The notes: generated by a model from the letters alone, not told the origin. A DNA stretch of 64,000 bases from Sphingomonas sp. R647 (GCF_020177055.1 NZ_JAIQXT010000004.1:474719-538718); one strand, 5' to 3'; shown: positions 41,695 to 52,507, counted from the stretch's first letter. Numbers and translations are program-made.

Positions 41695-42756
41695 CTAGTT
41701 CATTGCTCCGGAATCGACACTGATCTGACGGTCGCCCCAGGTGGCGGCGCTAGTTGCCGGGCGCTCCTTAAGGATGGCGTCCACCTGGCTGGGAAGCGGT
41801 AGCCGATCGCGCCCAGCGAAATTATACGTCTTGCCCGCGGTGAGCAGGCTGACCGACCAGGACGGGCTGTCCTTTTCGGCCAGCATGGCCGATGCGGCGG
41901 AGGGCTGGGTCCAGACCGCGATGCCCGAGTCTGACAGTGGTGCAAGGTAGCGGTCGCGCGTGCCCTGCGGTCGGTAGAGGCCGGCCTGATTGACGATGCT
42001 GCGGTCGGCGCACCACTGAACGGGTGGCGCGGCCGCCGCGTCTGCCGCCTTCTTTCGGCTGGCCGGGTTGCCCGCCATCTGCGCGAGCACAGCCTCGACC
42101 AGCGCGTTTGCGCCATTTGCGGCGACGGGCTTTGCGTCGCCGCTTAGCGCGAGTGTGTCGGTGCAATCTGCAATCGCCGCCGCAGCGGGCGCGGCCGCGA
42201 TCCGCTTGGGCCAGCCCAGCGCGGCGACCGCCTCGGACGTGCGGCGCTGGAGCGAGGCGACTTCATGCGCGACCGATGAATGGCGAATTTTGACCAGCCA
42301 GTCGCCCATCGGGATCAGCGTAAGCGTCGTACTGCGCAGGTCGCTACCGGTGATCGTCCAGCCAAGCTGCAATGCCGAGGCGCTGGCTTGCCCCGGCGGG
42401 GCGAATGCGGTCGGGGTCCCCCAGGCGGTCTTGCTGCCCGTTTCCTTGCGCGTCTCCACCACCGTGCGTGACACGTCGAACCAGAGCGGCACCGACCCAG
42501 AGGTCATGCGATAGACATAGACCGAGATTTCCTCGCTATCGTCGGCCGCGCGATAATTGAAGAACAGGTCCAGCTGCGGAGCGACCACTTCGCGCCCCTG
42601 CACGCGCTTGAGGCCGATCAGCGTCGGCGGGAAGTTGAAGCCGCTATGCTTGTGCTTGTACGCCGACCCTTCGCGCGCCGCGATCGGGGCCGGTTCCTGC
42701 TGGGCGAGCGCCGGGCTCGTCAGCAGCATGATGGGCAGGGCCAGCCGAACGAACAT
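41695..42756 (-). CDS. Exported hypothetical protein
   Basis: 353 residues, signal peptide ending ALAQQ. The first 220 residues are beta-rich, the last 100 contain a CADRSIVNQAGLYRPQG segment and end in WGDRQISVDSGAMN. Two cysteines, in IADCTDTLAL and QWCADR, may pair. No family recognised. It lies between metK and the EAL gene, separated from metK by a terminator, so it probably has its own promoter. Confidence 0.8.
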   Translation of the reverse strand: MFVRLALPIMLLTSPALAQQEPAPIAAREGSAYKHKHSGFNFPPTLIGLKRVQGREVVAPQLDLFFNYRAADDSEEISVYVYRMTSGSVPLWFDVSRTVVETRKETGSKTAWGTPTAFAPPGQASASALQLGWTITGSDLRSTTLTLIPMGDWLVKIRHSSVAHEVASLQRRTSEAVAALGWPKRIAAAPAAAAIADCTDTLALSGDAKPVAANGANALVEAVLAQMAGNPASRKKAADAAAAPPVQWCADRSIVNQAGLYRPQGTRDRYLAPLSDSGIAVWTQPSAASAMLAEKDSPSWSVSLLTAGKTYNFAGRDRLPLPSQVDAILKERPATSAATWGDRQISVDSGAMN

Positions 42757-42832
42757 GATGCGTCTCCGGGATTTTGCCTGATCCTGACTGCAAATCGCTG
42801 ATCCGCAAGCCGAAATCGGAAGCTGCACAACA

Positions 42833-42866
42833 AAAGGGGCGGCGATCCGCAGACCGCCGCCCCTTT
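42833..42866 (-). terminator. metK terminator
   Basis: AAAGGGGCGGCG and CGCCGCCCCTTT form a perfect 12-bp stem with a 10-base loop. In the minus direction the stem is followed by TTGTTGTGC, a mixed U tract, 20 bp after metK. It could also work for transcription from the other side. Confidence 0.75.
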
Positions 42867-42887
42867 CTTGCTTCGTGACGCGAAGGA

Positions 42888-44099
<1,212 letters not shown>

Positions 44100-44109
44100 G
44101 GTTTTCCTC

Positions 44110-44140
44110 AAAAAAAGCCGGGCCGTTGCCATGCCCGGCT
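44110..44140 (-). terminator. Terminator hairpin directly upstream of metK
   Basis: AGCCGGGC and GCCCGGCT form a perfect 8-bp stem, loop 9, followed by seven Ts, a canonical intrinsic terminator on the minus strand. The T run ends 10 bases before the metK ATG, leaving no room for a promoter after it. Either it ends lnt transcripts and is partly bypassed, or it is an attenuator of metK. Confidence 0.8.
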
Positions 44141-44146
44141 GGGGGT

Positions 44147-44170
44147 AAGGGAAGATATAAAGCTTCCCTT
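44147..44170 (-). promoter_or_regulatory. Upstream stem-loop of the metK leader
   Basis: AAGGGAAG and CTTCCCTT pair (8 bp, 8-base AT-rich loop) between the lnt stop and the terminator hairpin. With it they make a two-hairpin leader of about 65 nt. I could not match it with certainty to any known SAM riboswitch class. Confidence 0.5.
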
Positions 44171-44183
44171 ATATCGCGCCGCC

Positions 44184-45746
44184 CTAACGAGCGAAGCGGC
44201 GGAAGGCAATGGCGATGGCGAACAGCAATGCCGCGACGAGTGCCGCCGCGAGATTGCCGAGCCGGGCGAACAGGGTGGGGGGCAGCGCCGACGGCATCGG
44301 AGCCTCGATCGCCTTTGCTTCGCCCATTTCTGCCGACGCGACGATGCCGCCGCGCGCGTCGATGATCGCGGAGATACCGGTCGGGGTGGCGCGCAGGATT
44401 GGCAGCCCTTCCTCGATCGCGCGCATCCGCGCCTGCGCCAGATGCTGGGGCGGACCCCAGGCGCCGAACCACGCGTCGTTCGACGGGTTGAACAGGATCG
44501 CCGGGCGGTTGGCCGGATCGACCGTTTGCCCTGAGAAGATGATCTCGTAACAGATTTGCATGCCGACATTGCCGAAGCCGGGGACGGTCATCGTCTTTGG
44601 CCCGGGGCCCGGCTCGAAATCGATCTCGCCCGCCACCAGCCGCGACAGGCCGAGCGGTTCGAGGATCGGGCGCATCGGCAGATATTCGCCATAGGGGACC
44701 AGATGCGCCTTGTCGTAGCGGCCAAGGATCGTCCCGCTGGCGTCGATCGCGAACACCGAATTGGTCGCGGCGTCGAGCGTGTCGTCGCCCTTGAACAACA
44801 GGCCGTTGCCGCCGACCAGCGCGATGTCCTTCGGTCCCAACGTCTGCGCGATCATCCTGCGGACGGTGCGGGGATCGTTCCTGGCGTACCAGGCGGCGGG
44901 ATAGCCCTCCTCCAGCCAGTAATCGACGGTCCCTTCGGGCCAGACGATCAGGCGCGGGACCGGGCCGCCGGGCAGGATGGTGGCGGTGTCGTTGGACAGG
45001 CGGATCAGCTCGCTCAACGCCTTTTGCGCATAGCTGCCGTCGAGTACGGTTTCCTGCCCGATATTGGGCTGGAGCACTCGGACGATGGGGCGGACGGGCT
45101 CATTGGCCGAACGCGTGGCCTGAAGTTCGATCCCGCTTAGCGCCAGCAGCGCGACGGTGATCGCGACCGCGGCGGGGAAGCGCCAGTGGCGCTGAGTGGC
45201 GAGCAGCAGAGCCCCCGCGACGAGGATGGTCAGACCCGACAGCGCATAGCTGCCAATCCAGCTTGCGGTTTGCGCGACACCCGGCACCGGGAGCCAGATC
45301 ACGCCAAGCGGGTTCCACGGATAGCCGGTGAACATCACGGCGCGCAGATATTCGGCGACGATCCATGCGGCACCCGCGACGAGCACGAATGACAGGTCGA
45401 GCTTGCGCCGCTGCCCGAACCGCCACGTCAGCCCCATCGCCAGCGCCGGATAGATGGCGAGGTAGAGCGAGAGCAGGACCACCGCGACATAGCCGAGTTC
45501 GGCCGGCATCTTGTCCTGATAGGTGAAGGCGTGCTGGATCCAGTTGTTGCCGACGGTGAAATGGCCAAGGCCGAACCACCAGCCGCGTAGCAGCGCCTGC
45601 TTCAGCGTCGGTGCCTCATGCGTCAGCCGCAGCAGGATGGCGAAGCACACCAGCACCGCGACCCACCAGTCGAGCGGGGCGAAAGCGGTTGCGGACACGG
45701 CGCCGGTCAGCAGCGCGATCAGGCGGGGACGAGGCAGGGCAGACAT
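44184..45746 (-). CDS. lnt: Apolipoprotein N-acyltransferase
   Basis: 520 residues: six or so N-terminal transmembrane helices, then a nitrilase-type periplasmic domain and one last C-terminal helix. The catalytic triad is visible: glutamate in VWPEGTVDY (near 269), lysine in RYDKAHLVPYGEYLP (near 345) and cysteine in MQICYEIIF (near 397). It adds the third acyl chain to lipoproteins, several of which are encoded in this window. The start at 45746 (MSALPRPRLIALL) is preferred to an upstream GTG. Confidence 0.95.
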   Translation of the reverse strand: MSALPRPRLIALLTGAVSATAFAPLDWWVAVLVCFAILLRLTHEAPTLKQALLRGWWFGLGHFTVGNNWIQHAFTYQDKMPAELGYVAVVLLSLYLAIYPALAMGLTWRFGQRRKLDLSFVLVAGAAWIVAEYLRAVMFTGYPWNPLGVIWLPVPGVAQTASWIGSYALSGLTILVAGALLLATQRHWRFPAAVAITVALLALSGIELQATRSANEPVRPIVRVLQPNIGQETVLDGSYAQKALSELIRLSNDTATILPGGPVPRLIVWPEGTVDYWLEEGYPAAWYARNDPRTVRRMIAQTLGPKDIALVGGNGLLFKGDDTLDAATNSVFAIDASGTILGRYDKAHLVPYGEYLPMRPILEPLGLSRLVAGEIDFEPGPGPKTMTVPGFGNVGMQICYEIIFSGQTVDPANRPAILFNPSNDAWFGAWGPPQHLAQARMRAIEEGLPILRATPTGISAIIDARGGIVASAEMGEAKAIEAPMPSALPPTLFARLGNLAAALVAALLFAIAIAFRRFAR

Positions 45747-45826
45747 GACGGCCACGCTATCGGGCCGGACGGTGACAGATACAAGCGTCGTGCGTATTAT
45801 GGACTCAGCACACCAGAGGAATAGTC

Positions 45827-46129
45827 ATGCCCGAACCCGTCACCGTCGATATCCCCCACAAGCTTGGACGCGACGCGGCGCGGGCGCGGATCGCCGGCGG
45901 GGTGGGCAAGATCGGGTCGATGTTTCCGGGCGGCGGCACGGTAGATGAGCGGTGGGAGGGCGATACGCTCCACTTCACCGTCACTGCACTCGGCCAGAGC
46001 GTCGCCAGCCGCCTCGAAATCCACGACGCCCATGTCCATGCCGAAGTCGATCTGCCGCCGATGCTCGCGCTGTTCGCGGGCAAGATCCGCGAGAAGCTGA
46101 TGCAGGAAGCGCCCAAGCTGTTGAAATAG
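45827..46129 (+). CDS. Polyhydroxyalkanoic acid system family protein
   Basis: 100 residues. The pattern VDIPHKLGRDAARARIAGGV, then WEGDTLHFTVTALGQSVASRLEI and a C-terminal helix with GKIREKLMQEAPKLL matches the PHA_gran_rgn family, a small cytoplasmic fold with similarity to SRPBCC-type proteins. Despite the name, no PHA synthesis genes are near. Shine-Dalgarno AGAGGA precedes the start at six bases. It is divergent from lnt. Confidence 0.88.
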   Translation: MPEPVTVDIPHKLGRDAARARIAGGVGKIGSMFPGGGTVDERWEGDTLHFTVTALGQSVASRLEIHDAHVHAEVDLPPMLALFAGKIREKLMQEAPKLLK

Positions 46130-46176
46130 GGAACCGCGCTTCGCCCTCGCGGTTTTCTGCGGCGAGGAGACACGCG

Positions 46177-46416
46177 ATGAATCGATCGCCCCGCCCGTGG
46201 CCGCTGCTTGCCGTCGCCCTGCTCGCCACCGGCGTGCTGGGCAGTTGCGCGGGCACGGTCGCTGCCCACTACACCGTCACCGGGATGCTCCCGCTTGCCC
46301 CGTCAGGCGCAGTGCCAGAATATCAGGCAGAGCTGCGCGTCAGCGACGCGGTCGCACCCGCCTGGAGCGAGCAAGCGGGCTATTCCGACTTGTCCTACAC
46401 CAGCGCCGATTACTGA
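46177..46416 (+). CDS. Small lipoprotein
   Basis: 79 residues. A signal peptide with lipobox LGSC (Cys24) and a short mature part rich in Ser, Ala and Tyr that ends SDLSYTSADY. It follows the PHA-family gene by 47 bp and overlaps the convergent PQQ-type dehydrogenase gene by seven bases. Not recognised. Confidence 0.75.
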   Translation: MNRSPRPWPLLAVALLATGVLGSCAGTVAAHYTVTGMLPLAPSGAVPEYQAELRVSDAVAPAWSEQAGYSDLSYTSADY

Positions 46417-47747
46417 GCCGGGGCGCTGACCCGCCAGATCGTGTTGCCGACATCGTCTGCGACCAGGAGCGCGCCGGTGCGGTCCGCGGTTACGCCGACC
46501 GGACGCCCCTGTGCCTTGCCCTTGGCGTCGAGGAAGCCGGTGAGGACGTCGACCGGCTTGGCATCGGGCACCGGCAAACCGCGCTCCCCGAACGGGACGA
46601 ATACCACCTTGTAGCCCGATGCGGGCACACGGTTCCACGATCCGTGCAGGCCGACGAACGCGCCTTTGGCGAACGCGCTGCCGAGCTTCACGTCAGTGGC
46701 GAAGGTCAGGCCGAGCGGGGCGGTGTGCGGCCCCATCGAATAGCTCGGTCGCGCGCTATATTCGCGCAGGTCGGGCCGCTCGGGCTGAACCCGCTCATCG
46801 ACATAGCCGCCCCAGTAATTCCACGGCCAGCCGAAAAACTGGCCGATCGTCACCTGGGTCAGATAATCGGGCGGGCCGTCCGAGCCGAGCATGTCCCGCT
46901 CATTGACCACGGTCCACAACCGCTGCGTCTCCGGGTGGAGCGCAAGGCCAATCGGATTGCGTAGCCCCGCGGCGAAGATGCGGAAACGTTTGGTCCGCGG
47001 ATCGACCTCAAGGATCGTCGCGCGGTTCTTTTCCGCCTCAAGGCCGTTTTCGGCGATGTTCGATGCAGAGCCCACGCTGACCAGCAACGTGCCTTCTGGC
47101 CCGGCGATCACGTCGCGGGTCCAGTGATTGCCGCCGCCGGGCAGGTCGACAACCTTTTCGCCCTTGCCGGTGATCTTGGTCACGCCCGGTTTGAACGGGA
47201 AGCGGATCAGCGCATTATGGTTGGCGACGTAGAGCGTCTCGCCGACCAGTACCATGCCGAACGGCGACTCAAGCCCGTTGTCGGCGGTCAGCAGCACCGA
47301 GCGCGCTTCGGCCACGCCATCGCCATTGGTGTCGCGGAGCAGGGTGATGCGGTTGGCCGATGGCACGCCGGCGCCGGCGCGGCTCATCAGGCGCTTCATC
47401 ACCAGCCCGGTGACGCCGCCCCCTTCGCGCGGCGGCGAATTGCTTTCGGCGACGAGCACATCGCCATTGGGGAGGCGATAGAGCCAGCGCGGGTGATCAA
47501 GGCCGGTGGCAAAGGCGTTGACCGCCAGCCCCTTGGCCGCGACCGGCTTCGCGCCTGCAGGCCAGCCGACCGCTTGGGCGATCTTCACCGTCGGGAAGGT
47601 CTGGGCGCGCGGATCGACCAGTTTGGGCCGCACCCCGCTCGTCGCCTCCACGCTGAGCTGCGCGACATCGGGGCGCGTGGCGAACCAATAGGTGCCGGCG
47701 CCGATGACGACGATTGCGGCGGTGGCGATCAGGAGTTTGCGGCGCAC
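46410..47747 (-). CDS. PQQ-dependent sugar dehydrogenase-like (sorbosone dehydrogenase) protein
   Basis: 445 residues, GTG start. One N-terminal transmembrane anchor, then a six-bladed GDH-type propeller with LDHPRWLYRLPNGDVLVAES, a characteristic histidine in GGNHWTRDV, NPIGLALHP, and GLTFATDV, typical of soluble-glucose-dehydrogenase-like proteins. The catalytic details of the true PQQ enzyme cannot be checked residue by residue here. The substrate is unknown. It lies between lnt and corC, interrupting a conserved gene order, on the same strand. Confidence 0.88.
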   Translation of the reverse strand: MRRKLLIATAAIVVIGAGTYWFATRPDVAQLSVEATSGVRPKLVDPRAQTFPTVKIAQAVGWPAGAKPVAAKGLAVNAFATGLDHPRWLYRLPNGDVLVAESNSPPREGGGVTGLVMKRLMSRAGAGVPSANRITLLRDTNGDGVAEARSVLLTADNGLESPFGMVLVGETLYVANHNALIRFPFKPGVTKITGKGEKVVDLPGGGNHWTRDVIAGPEGTLLVSVGSASNIAENGLEAEKNRATILEVDPRTKRFRIFAAGLRNPIGLALHPETQRLWTVVNERDMLGSDGPPDYLTQVTIGQFFGWPWNYWGGYVDERVQPERPDLREYSARPSYSMGPHTAPLGLTFATDVKLGSAFAKGAFVGLHGSWNRVPASGYKVVFVPFGERGLPVPDAKPVDVLTGFLDAKGKAQGRPVGVTADRTGALLVADDVGNTIWRVSAPAQ

Positions 47748-47751
47748 TGGG

Positions 47752-48666
47752 TCAGTCCTCGGGTTCGACTAATTCTTCGGGCGGGTGCAAACGCAGGCGA
47801 CGGACGCGGGTTGCGTCGGCCTCCAGCACTTCGAGCGTCCAGCCGCTGGGATGCTTGAGGCATTCGCCGGCTTCCGGAACATGGCCGGCGAGGATGAAGG
47901 CGAGCCCGCCGAGCGTTTCGATATCCTCCTCGACCTCGCCCAGCCGCGGATCGATCGCCGCGGCGACATCCTCCAGCTCGGCGCGCGCGTCGGCGTCCCA
48001 GCCGCCATTTTCGAGCGGGATCCAGAGCGCTTCGGGCGCGTCGTCATGCTCGTCGTCGATCTCGCCGACGATTTCCTCGACCAGATCCTCGATCGTGATC
48101 AGCCCGTCGGTCCCCGAATATTCGTCGAGGACGATTGCCAGGTGGGTGCGGCTCGCCTGCATCTGCGCGAGCAGGTCGAGCGTCCCCATCGATTGCGGGA
48201 CATAGAGCGGCTGGCGCATCAGATCGGTGATCTTCGACGGCGGACCGGCCCCGGCGGCAAGCACGGTGAACACGTCCTTGATGTGAATCATGCCGATGAC
48301 GCGGTCGAGCTTTTCGCGATAGACCGGCAGGCGGCTATGCCCCGCTTCGGCGAAGATCTGGACCAGTTCGGCGAAGCTGGTCGCTTCGTCCACGGCAATG
48401 ACATCGGCGCGCGGCACGCCGACATCGCCCGCGTCGCGCTCACCGAAATGGAGGAGGTTGCGGAGCATCTTGCGCTCCAGCGGCGAGAGGTCGCCCTTCG
48501 CGGACTTGCGGTCCGTGCCCTCTTCCGCCTCGTCGATCGCGTCCTCGATGCGTTCGCGCAGCGTTTCATTCTGCTCGTCGCCAAAGAGCAAAGAGCGAAG
48601 CCCGCGCCATATTCCGCCGTCGCCGCTACTGTCGCCGTTCCCGTTGCTACTGGGGCCGTCCGCCAT
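47752..48666 (-). CDS. corC: CBS-domain CorC/TlyC family protein
   Basis: 304 residues from ATG 48666. An acidic low-complexity N-terminus leads to two CBS domains (about 80-190, with VPRADVIAVDEATSFAELVQ and GMIHIKDV) and the C-terminal CorC/HlyC domain with LDEYSGTDGLITIEDLVEEI and LGGLAFILAGHVPEAGE. Related proteins assist magnesium/cobalt efflux; in this arrangement they are usually linked with ribosome maturation genes. It lacks the membrane domain of longer paralogues. Eight bases after ybeY. Confidence 0.9.
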   Translation of the reverse strand: MADGPSSNGNGDSSGDGGIWRGLRSLLFGDEQNETLRERIEDAIDEAEEGTDRKSAKGDLSPLERKMLRNLLHFGERDAGDVGVPRADVIAVDEATSFAELVQIFAEAGHSRLPVYREKLDRVIGMIHIKDVFTVLAAGAGPPSKITDLMRQPLYVPQSMGTLDLLAQMQASRTHLAIVLDEYSGTDGLITIEDLVEEIVGEIDDEHDDAPEALWIPLENGGWDADARAELEDVAAAIDPRLGEVEEDIETLGGLAFILAGHVPEAGECLKHPSGWTLEVLEADATRVRRLRLHPPEELVEPED

Positions 48667-48674
48667 CTTAGAGT

Positions 48675-49184
48675 TCAATCCTCGCGTATCAGATAGGGGT
48701 CAGGGATCCCCAAGGTTGCAAGCGCGGTGCGCTCCATCGACTCCATCGCCTCGGCTTCGGAATCCCCCTGATGGTCATAGCCTAGCAAATGCAGCACGCC
48801 ATGGACAATCAGGTGCGTGGCATGCTGCTCGACCGAAATGCCCTTTTCCTCGGCTTCGCGCTCGCAAACGCCCTGCGCGAGGATGATGTCGCCCAGAATT
48901 ACCTCACCATCGTCGCTGTTCTGCGTCAGCGATTCGATCAGGTCGGGCTCGATCATCGGGAAGGACAGGACGTTGGTCGGCTTGTCCTTCTGCCGATATT
49001 GCGCGTTGAGCTGATGCACCTCGGCATCGTCGGTCAGGCGCACGGCGATCTCGATCATCGCGTCGCTGGTCGACAGATAGCCATAGGGCGTCTGATCAAC
49101 CGCAGCGGCGGCGGCCTTCATCCCCAGTGCATCCCAGTCGAGTTCGGGCCAGCCGGGTTCTGCCTGGACGGCAACGTCAAGCAT
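48675..49184 (-). CDS. ybeY: Endoribonuclease YbeY
   Basis: 169 residues. The zinc-binding HGVLHLLGYDHQGDSEA motif near the C-terminus and the KPTNVLSFP segment are unmistakable. YbeY is involved in 16S rRNA 3' maturation and ribosome quality control. Its ATG overlaps the stop codon of phoH, and corC follows eight bases later: translation-coupled operon. Confidence 0.96.
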   Translation of the reverse strand: MLDVAVQAEPGWPELDWDALGMKAAAAAVDQTPYGYLSTSDAMIEIAVRLTDDAEVHQLNAQYRQKDKPTNVLSFPMIEPDLIESLTQNSDDGEVILGDIILAQGVCEREAEEKGISVEQHATHLIVHGVLHLLGYDHQGDSEAEAMESMERTALATLGIPDPYLIRED

Positions 49185-50197
49185 CAGCCCTGATCCCCGC
49201 CTTCATACGCCTCGACGATCCGCCCGACGATCGGGTGGCGGACGACGTCGCCGATACCGAAGCGGACGAACGCCATGCCGTCGATCCCCTCGAGCTTGTT
49301 GACCGCATCGTTGAGGCCGCTCGCCGACGGACCGCCGGGCAGATCGGTCTGCTTGGGGTCGCCGCACACCACCATGCGGCTGTTTTGGCCAAAGCGGGTG
49401 AGGAACATCTTCATCTGCATCGGCGTGGTATTTTGCGCCTCGTCGAGGATCACGAAGGCATCGGCAAGGGTGCGGCCGCGCATGAACGCGATCGGGGCGA
49501 TCTCGATCTCGCCGCTCGCGATGCGCCGCTCGACCTGTTCGGCGGGCAGGCAATCGTAGAGCGCGTCGTAGAGCGGGCGCAGATAGGGGTCGACCTTGTC
49601 CTTCATGTCGCCGGGGAGGAAGCCCAGCCGCTCGCCCGCCTCGACCGCGGGGCGCGACAGGATCAGACGCTTGACCGACCCGGTGATGAGCTGCGCCACC
49701 GCCTGCGCCACCGCGAGATAGGTCTTGCCGGTGCCCGCCGGACCGAGTGCGAAGATGATGTCGTTGGACACCAGCGCGCGCATATAGGTCGTCTGGGTCA
49801 GCGAGCGCGGGACGATCGTCTTGTTGCGCGTGCGGATCATGATCGGCGGGGCGCTACCGCCGGATTCGTCATTCTCGGCGCGGACGATGCCGGTCAGCAT
49901 CGGTTCGGTCGCCATCGCGATCACCGCGTCGATCAGGCCGGTGTCGATCGCCTCGCCCCGGATCACCCGGCTGTGCAGTTCGATCAGCACTTCGCGGGCA
50001 TGCGCGACAGCCTCGGCGCTGCCCTCGATCACCACGCGTTGTCCGCGGGCGTGGATATAGACGCCGAGCCGCTCCTCCAGCGCGAGGATGTTGCTGTCAT
50101 ATTCGCCGAACAATTGCGGGAGCAGCTGCGGGCGGTCGAAATTGACCTCGACGCGGGCGCGCTGACCATGCTGGGCGGGGACTGGCTTGCGGCTCAT
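49184..50197 (-). CDS. phoH: PhoH family protein
   Basis: 337 residues. A KH-like N-terminal domain (about 20-100), then a PhoH ATPase domain with Walker A FALGPAGTGKTYLA (near 154), and Walker B FVILDEAQNTTP. LTQTTYMRALVSNDI before Walker A is family-typical. Together with YbeY it acts in RNA metabolism in other bacteria; the biochemical role is not settled. It heads the phoH-ybeY-corC operon. Confidence 0.95.
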   Translation of the reverse strand: MSRKPVPAQHGQRARVEVNFDRPQLLPQLFGEYDSNILALEERLGVYIHARGQRVVIEGSAEAVAHAREVLIELHSRVIRGEAIDTGLIDAVIAMATEPMLTGIVRAENDESGGSAPPIMIRTRNKTIVPRSLTQTTYMRALVSNDIIFALGPAGTGKTYLAVAQAVAQLITGSVKRLILSRPAVEAGERLGFLPGDMKDKVDPYLRPLYDALYDCLPAEQVERRIASGEIEIAPIAFMRGRTLADAFVILDEAQNTTPMQMKMFLTRFGQNSRMVVCGDPKQTDLPGGPSASGLNDAVNKLEGIDGMAFVRFGIGDVVRHPIVGRIVEAYEGGDQG

Positions 50198-50459
50198 GCG
50201 GTCCTTTCGGTGGCTGGAACGTCACACAGGTCATGGGTTTGCGCGATCATCGACGCGCGCGGCGGCAGACGAAGCTGACAAAAATGCACGTATGAGGGCG
50301 ACTGCGGGCCATGAAGGGCCGAACCGGTTTTCAGCGCGGAGGTTCCGTTTCGCATGTCGTGATGCGAGGATGGCAGAGGCGGGCCGCGTAGGACAGCGGA
50401 AATGCTGCCCCGATGCCGATTGGCACCGGGGGTGACGCAGCGGGGCAACAGTGGGTGGT

Positions 50460-52337
50460 TCAGTCCGTGCCGAGCCAGGCGCGGCGGAAGGCGATCTGCT
50501 CCGGCGTCAGCGTGCCGCCAGTCCTTTCCAGCCTGACGATCGTCAGCTTCGGATCGGCAACCGGGGTGATCGTCGCGCTGCCCGGACCGGCGCGGGTGGC
50601 AAAGGTGATCGCGACAGGCTGGCCCGGCTTCATCGCGGCGAGCGCGGCGCGCCAGTCGGCGGGGCTGGCGATCGGCTTGCCATCGACCGCGACGATCGTG
50701 TCGCCGCGATTCAGCCCGGCGGCGTAGATCGGGCTGCCGGGGACGGGGATTTCCGCAAGCCGGACAGGTTCGTCGCCGCCGCCGGTGACGTTGGCGGCAC
50801 CAATCCACGCGCGGCTTGCGTCGGCCGGGCGCAGCACCAGCCCGGCCTGGGCGAGCAACGGCGCGAAATCGGGCAGGGCGCTGCCCCGGATATGCGCGTC
50901 GAAGAACGCCTTGGCGAAGGCCGGGTCGCGGGTCAGTTCGGCAAGGCCCGTTTCGAGATCGGCCGGGGTATAGGGTTTGACCGGGGCGAAGCCCTGCTGC
51001 GCCTCACCATGCCGCTTCCACAAATGGCGCATATAGGCGTCGAGATCGGTGTCGAAGCGCTGGCGCAGCGTCAGATCGAGCGCGAGCGCGACCACCGCGC
51101 CATAGGGGTAATAGGAAGCGAAGATCCGCTCATTCACCGGATCGATCGACGCGGCGGCATCGACGAACGGCGCGCGCAGGCTCATTTCCTGCGGCGACCC
51201 GTAGCGGCGGGCGGAGTTGTTAACGATGAAGTCCAGCGTTCCGCCCAGCCCCGCGAGCGTGGCGTCCAGCGTGGCTTCCTTCGCGCGCAGGATCGCGAGC
51301 GGGCCGTAATATTGCGTGAAGCCCTCCGCGAACCACAAGGACGGCGAGGGATCAGCCTGGGTAAAGTCAAAGGGCTCCAGCTCCGCCGGGCGCAGCCGCT
51401 CGACATTCCAGGCATGGATGAATTCATGGCTGAGCGTGCCGAGCTGGGCGAACTTGCCCGCTTCCAGCGTGCGCGGCTGGCTGATGATCGTTGAGTTGCG
51501 GTGCTCCATCCCGTCGCCGCTGATCTGCGGGACGTAATCGGCGATGAAGGTGTAGGTGCCGAAATCGAACTCTGGCGCGGTGCCGAAAATGCGGATCTGT
51601 TCGGCCACCACCTTCTTCGCCTTTTCGGCATAGGCATCGACCGTTTCCGGGGTGTCGGCGCTGTGAACGGCGAGGCGCATCGTCTGGGTCTTGCCGCCCG
51701 AAGTGATCGTCCATGTGCGCACATGGTGGTCGGACAGCTCGGTCGGGCTGTCGAGCAGATACTGGAGGTGCGGCGCCCAGAAGGTCGTGGCGCTGCCGCT
51801 CACCGGCGCGAGCTGGGTCGCGATCTTCCATTTCGGGTCGGCCGGGCGGAAGGTGACGCGGATCGGGCGGTCGTCATAGCCGCTCGCCCAGATCAGCGTC
51901 GCGGGCATGTTGAGGTGCGCGTGGGCCTGGTCGATCTGGCTGTAGGTGCCGTCGCCACGGTCGCCATACAGCGTGTAGGCGAAGGTCACGGTGCCGTCAT
52001 GGCCAGTGACCCGCCAGCTGTACGGGTCGCTGCGGTCGATCTTCAGGTCGCGGCCCGCGCTGTCCTTGGCCGAGACCGAATAGACGTTCTTGGCGAATTC
52101 ATGGATCGCGTAGCGGCCGGGGGAGGAGCGGGCCATCCGGAACTCGACCGCGCCGGGCTTGAGGTCGCGATAGGTGACCGCAATCCGCGCCTCACGATGC
52201 GCGGCGTTGTCGAAGCTGAGCTCGTAGGCGACCGGGGCGTTGGGGCCGGGGTCTCTGGCTTGCTGTGCGAGCGCGGTGGTGGCGAGGAGGAGCGGGGTAG
52301 CCAGCGCGACGAGGCGGGCGGTCGAGGTCAGGTTCAT
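50460..52337 (-). CDS. M61 family glycyl aminopeptidase with PDZ domain
   Basis: 625 residues. A signal peptide ends at LAQ. An N-terminal beta domain, a thermolysin-type catalytic domain with zinc motif LSHEFIHAWN (near 304) and downstream glutamate in WFAEGFTQYY, and a C-terminal PDZ domain (GAANVTGGGDEPVRLAEIPV and AAGLNRGDTIVAVDGKPI). M61 peptidases cut after N-terminal glycine or alanine. The export signal places it in the periplasm. It lies between miaB and phoH, which are usually neighbours, so it is a probable insertion in that order. Confidence 0.92.
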   Translation of the reverse strand: MNLTSTARLVALATPLLLATTALAQQARDPGPNAPVAYELSFDNAAHREARIAVTYRDLKPGAVEFRMARSSPGRYAIHEFAKNVYSVSAKDSAGRDLKIDRSDPYSWRVTGHDGTVTFAYTLYGDRGDGTYSQIDQAHAHLNMPATLIWASGYDDRPIRVTFRPADPKWKIATQLAPVSGSATTFWAPHLQYLLDSPTELSDHHVRTWTITSGGKTQTMRLAVHSADTPETVDAYAEKAKKVVAEQIRIFGTAPEFDFGTYTFIADYVPQISGDGMEHRNSTIISQPRTLEAGKFAQLGTLSHEFIHAWNVERLRPAELEPFDFTQADPSPSLWFAEGFTQYYGPLAILRAKEATLDATLAGLGGTLDFIVNNSARRYGSPQEMSLRAPFVDAAASIDPVNERIFASYYPYGAVVALALDLTLRQRFDTDLDAYMRHLWKRHGEAQQGFAPVKPYTPADLETGLAELTRDPAFAKAFFDAHIRGSALPDFAPLLAQAGLVLRPADASRAWIGAANVTGGGDEPVRLAEIPVPGSPIYAAGLNRGDTIVAVDGKPIASPADWRAALAAMKPGQPVAITFATRAGPGSATITPVADPKLTIVRLERTGGTLTPEQIAFRRAWLGTD

Positions 52338-52393
52338 CGGCGGAAACTGGCCGAGCGGGCGGGCGGTGTCCAGATGGGGGCGGCTAAGAGCTT

Positions 52394-52500
52394 GTCACCC
52401 CGGCCTTGTGCCGGGGTCCACGGTGCCGCGCTTCCGGCGATCGAGCCTCTTGCTCCGCGCCTCACCTCCCGGTGGACCCCGGCATAAGGCCGGGGTGACG
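52394..52500. repeat. Composite palindrome unit, family A, 107-bp form
   Basis: Inverted ends GTCACCCCGGCCTTGTGCCG and GGACCCCGGCATAAGGCCGG flank a 50-bp core. The copy at 56304-56410 is this element in reverse with about seven differences in 106 bases. It lies between M61 and miaB, 7 bp from the miaB stop. Confidence 0.88.
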
Positions 52501-52507
52501 AAGGCGG

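Noticed and set aside
44100..44183. Assignment of the metK leader to the SAM/SAH riboswitch class
   Set aside because: Only GCAACGGC is shared by eye; the downstream pairing of that class could not be drawn and the class is known mainly from Rhodobacterales.
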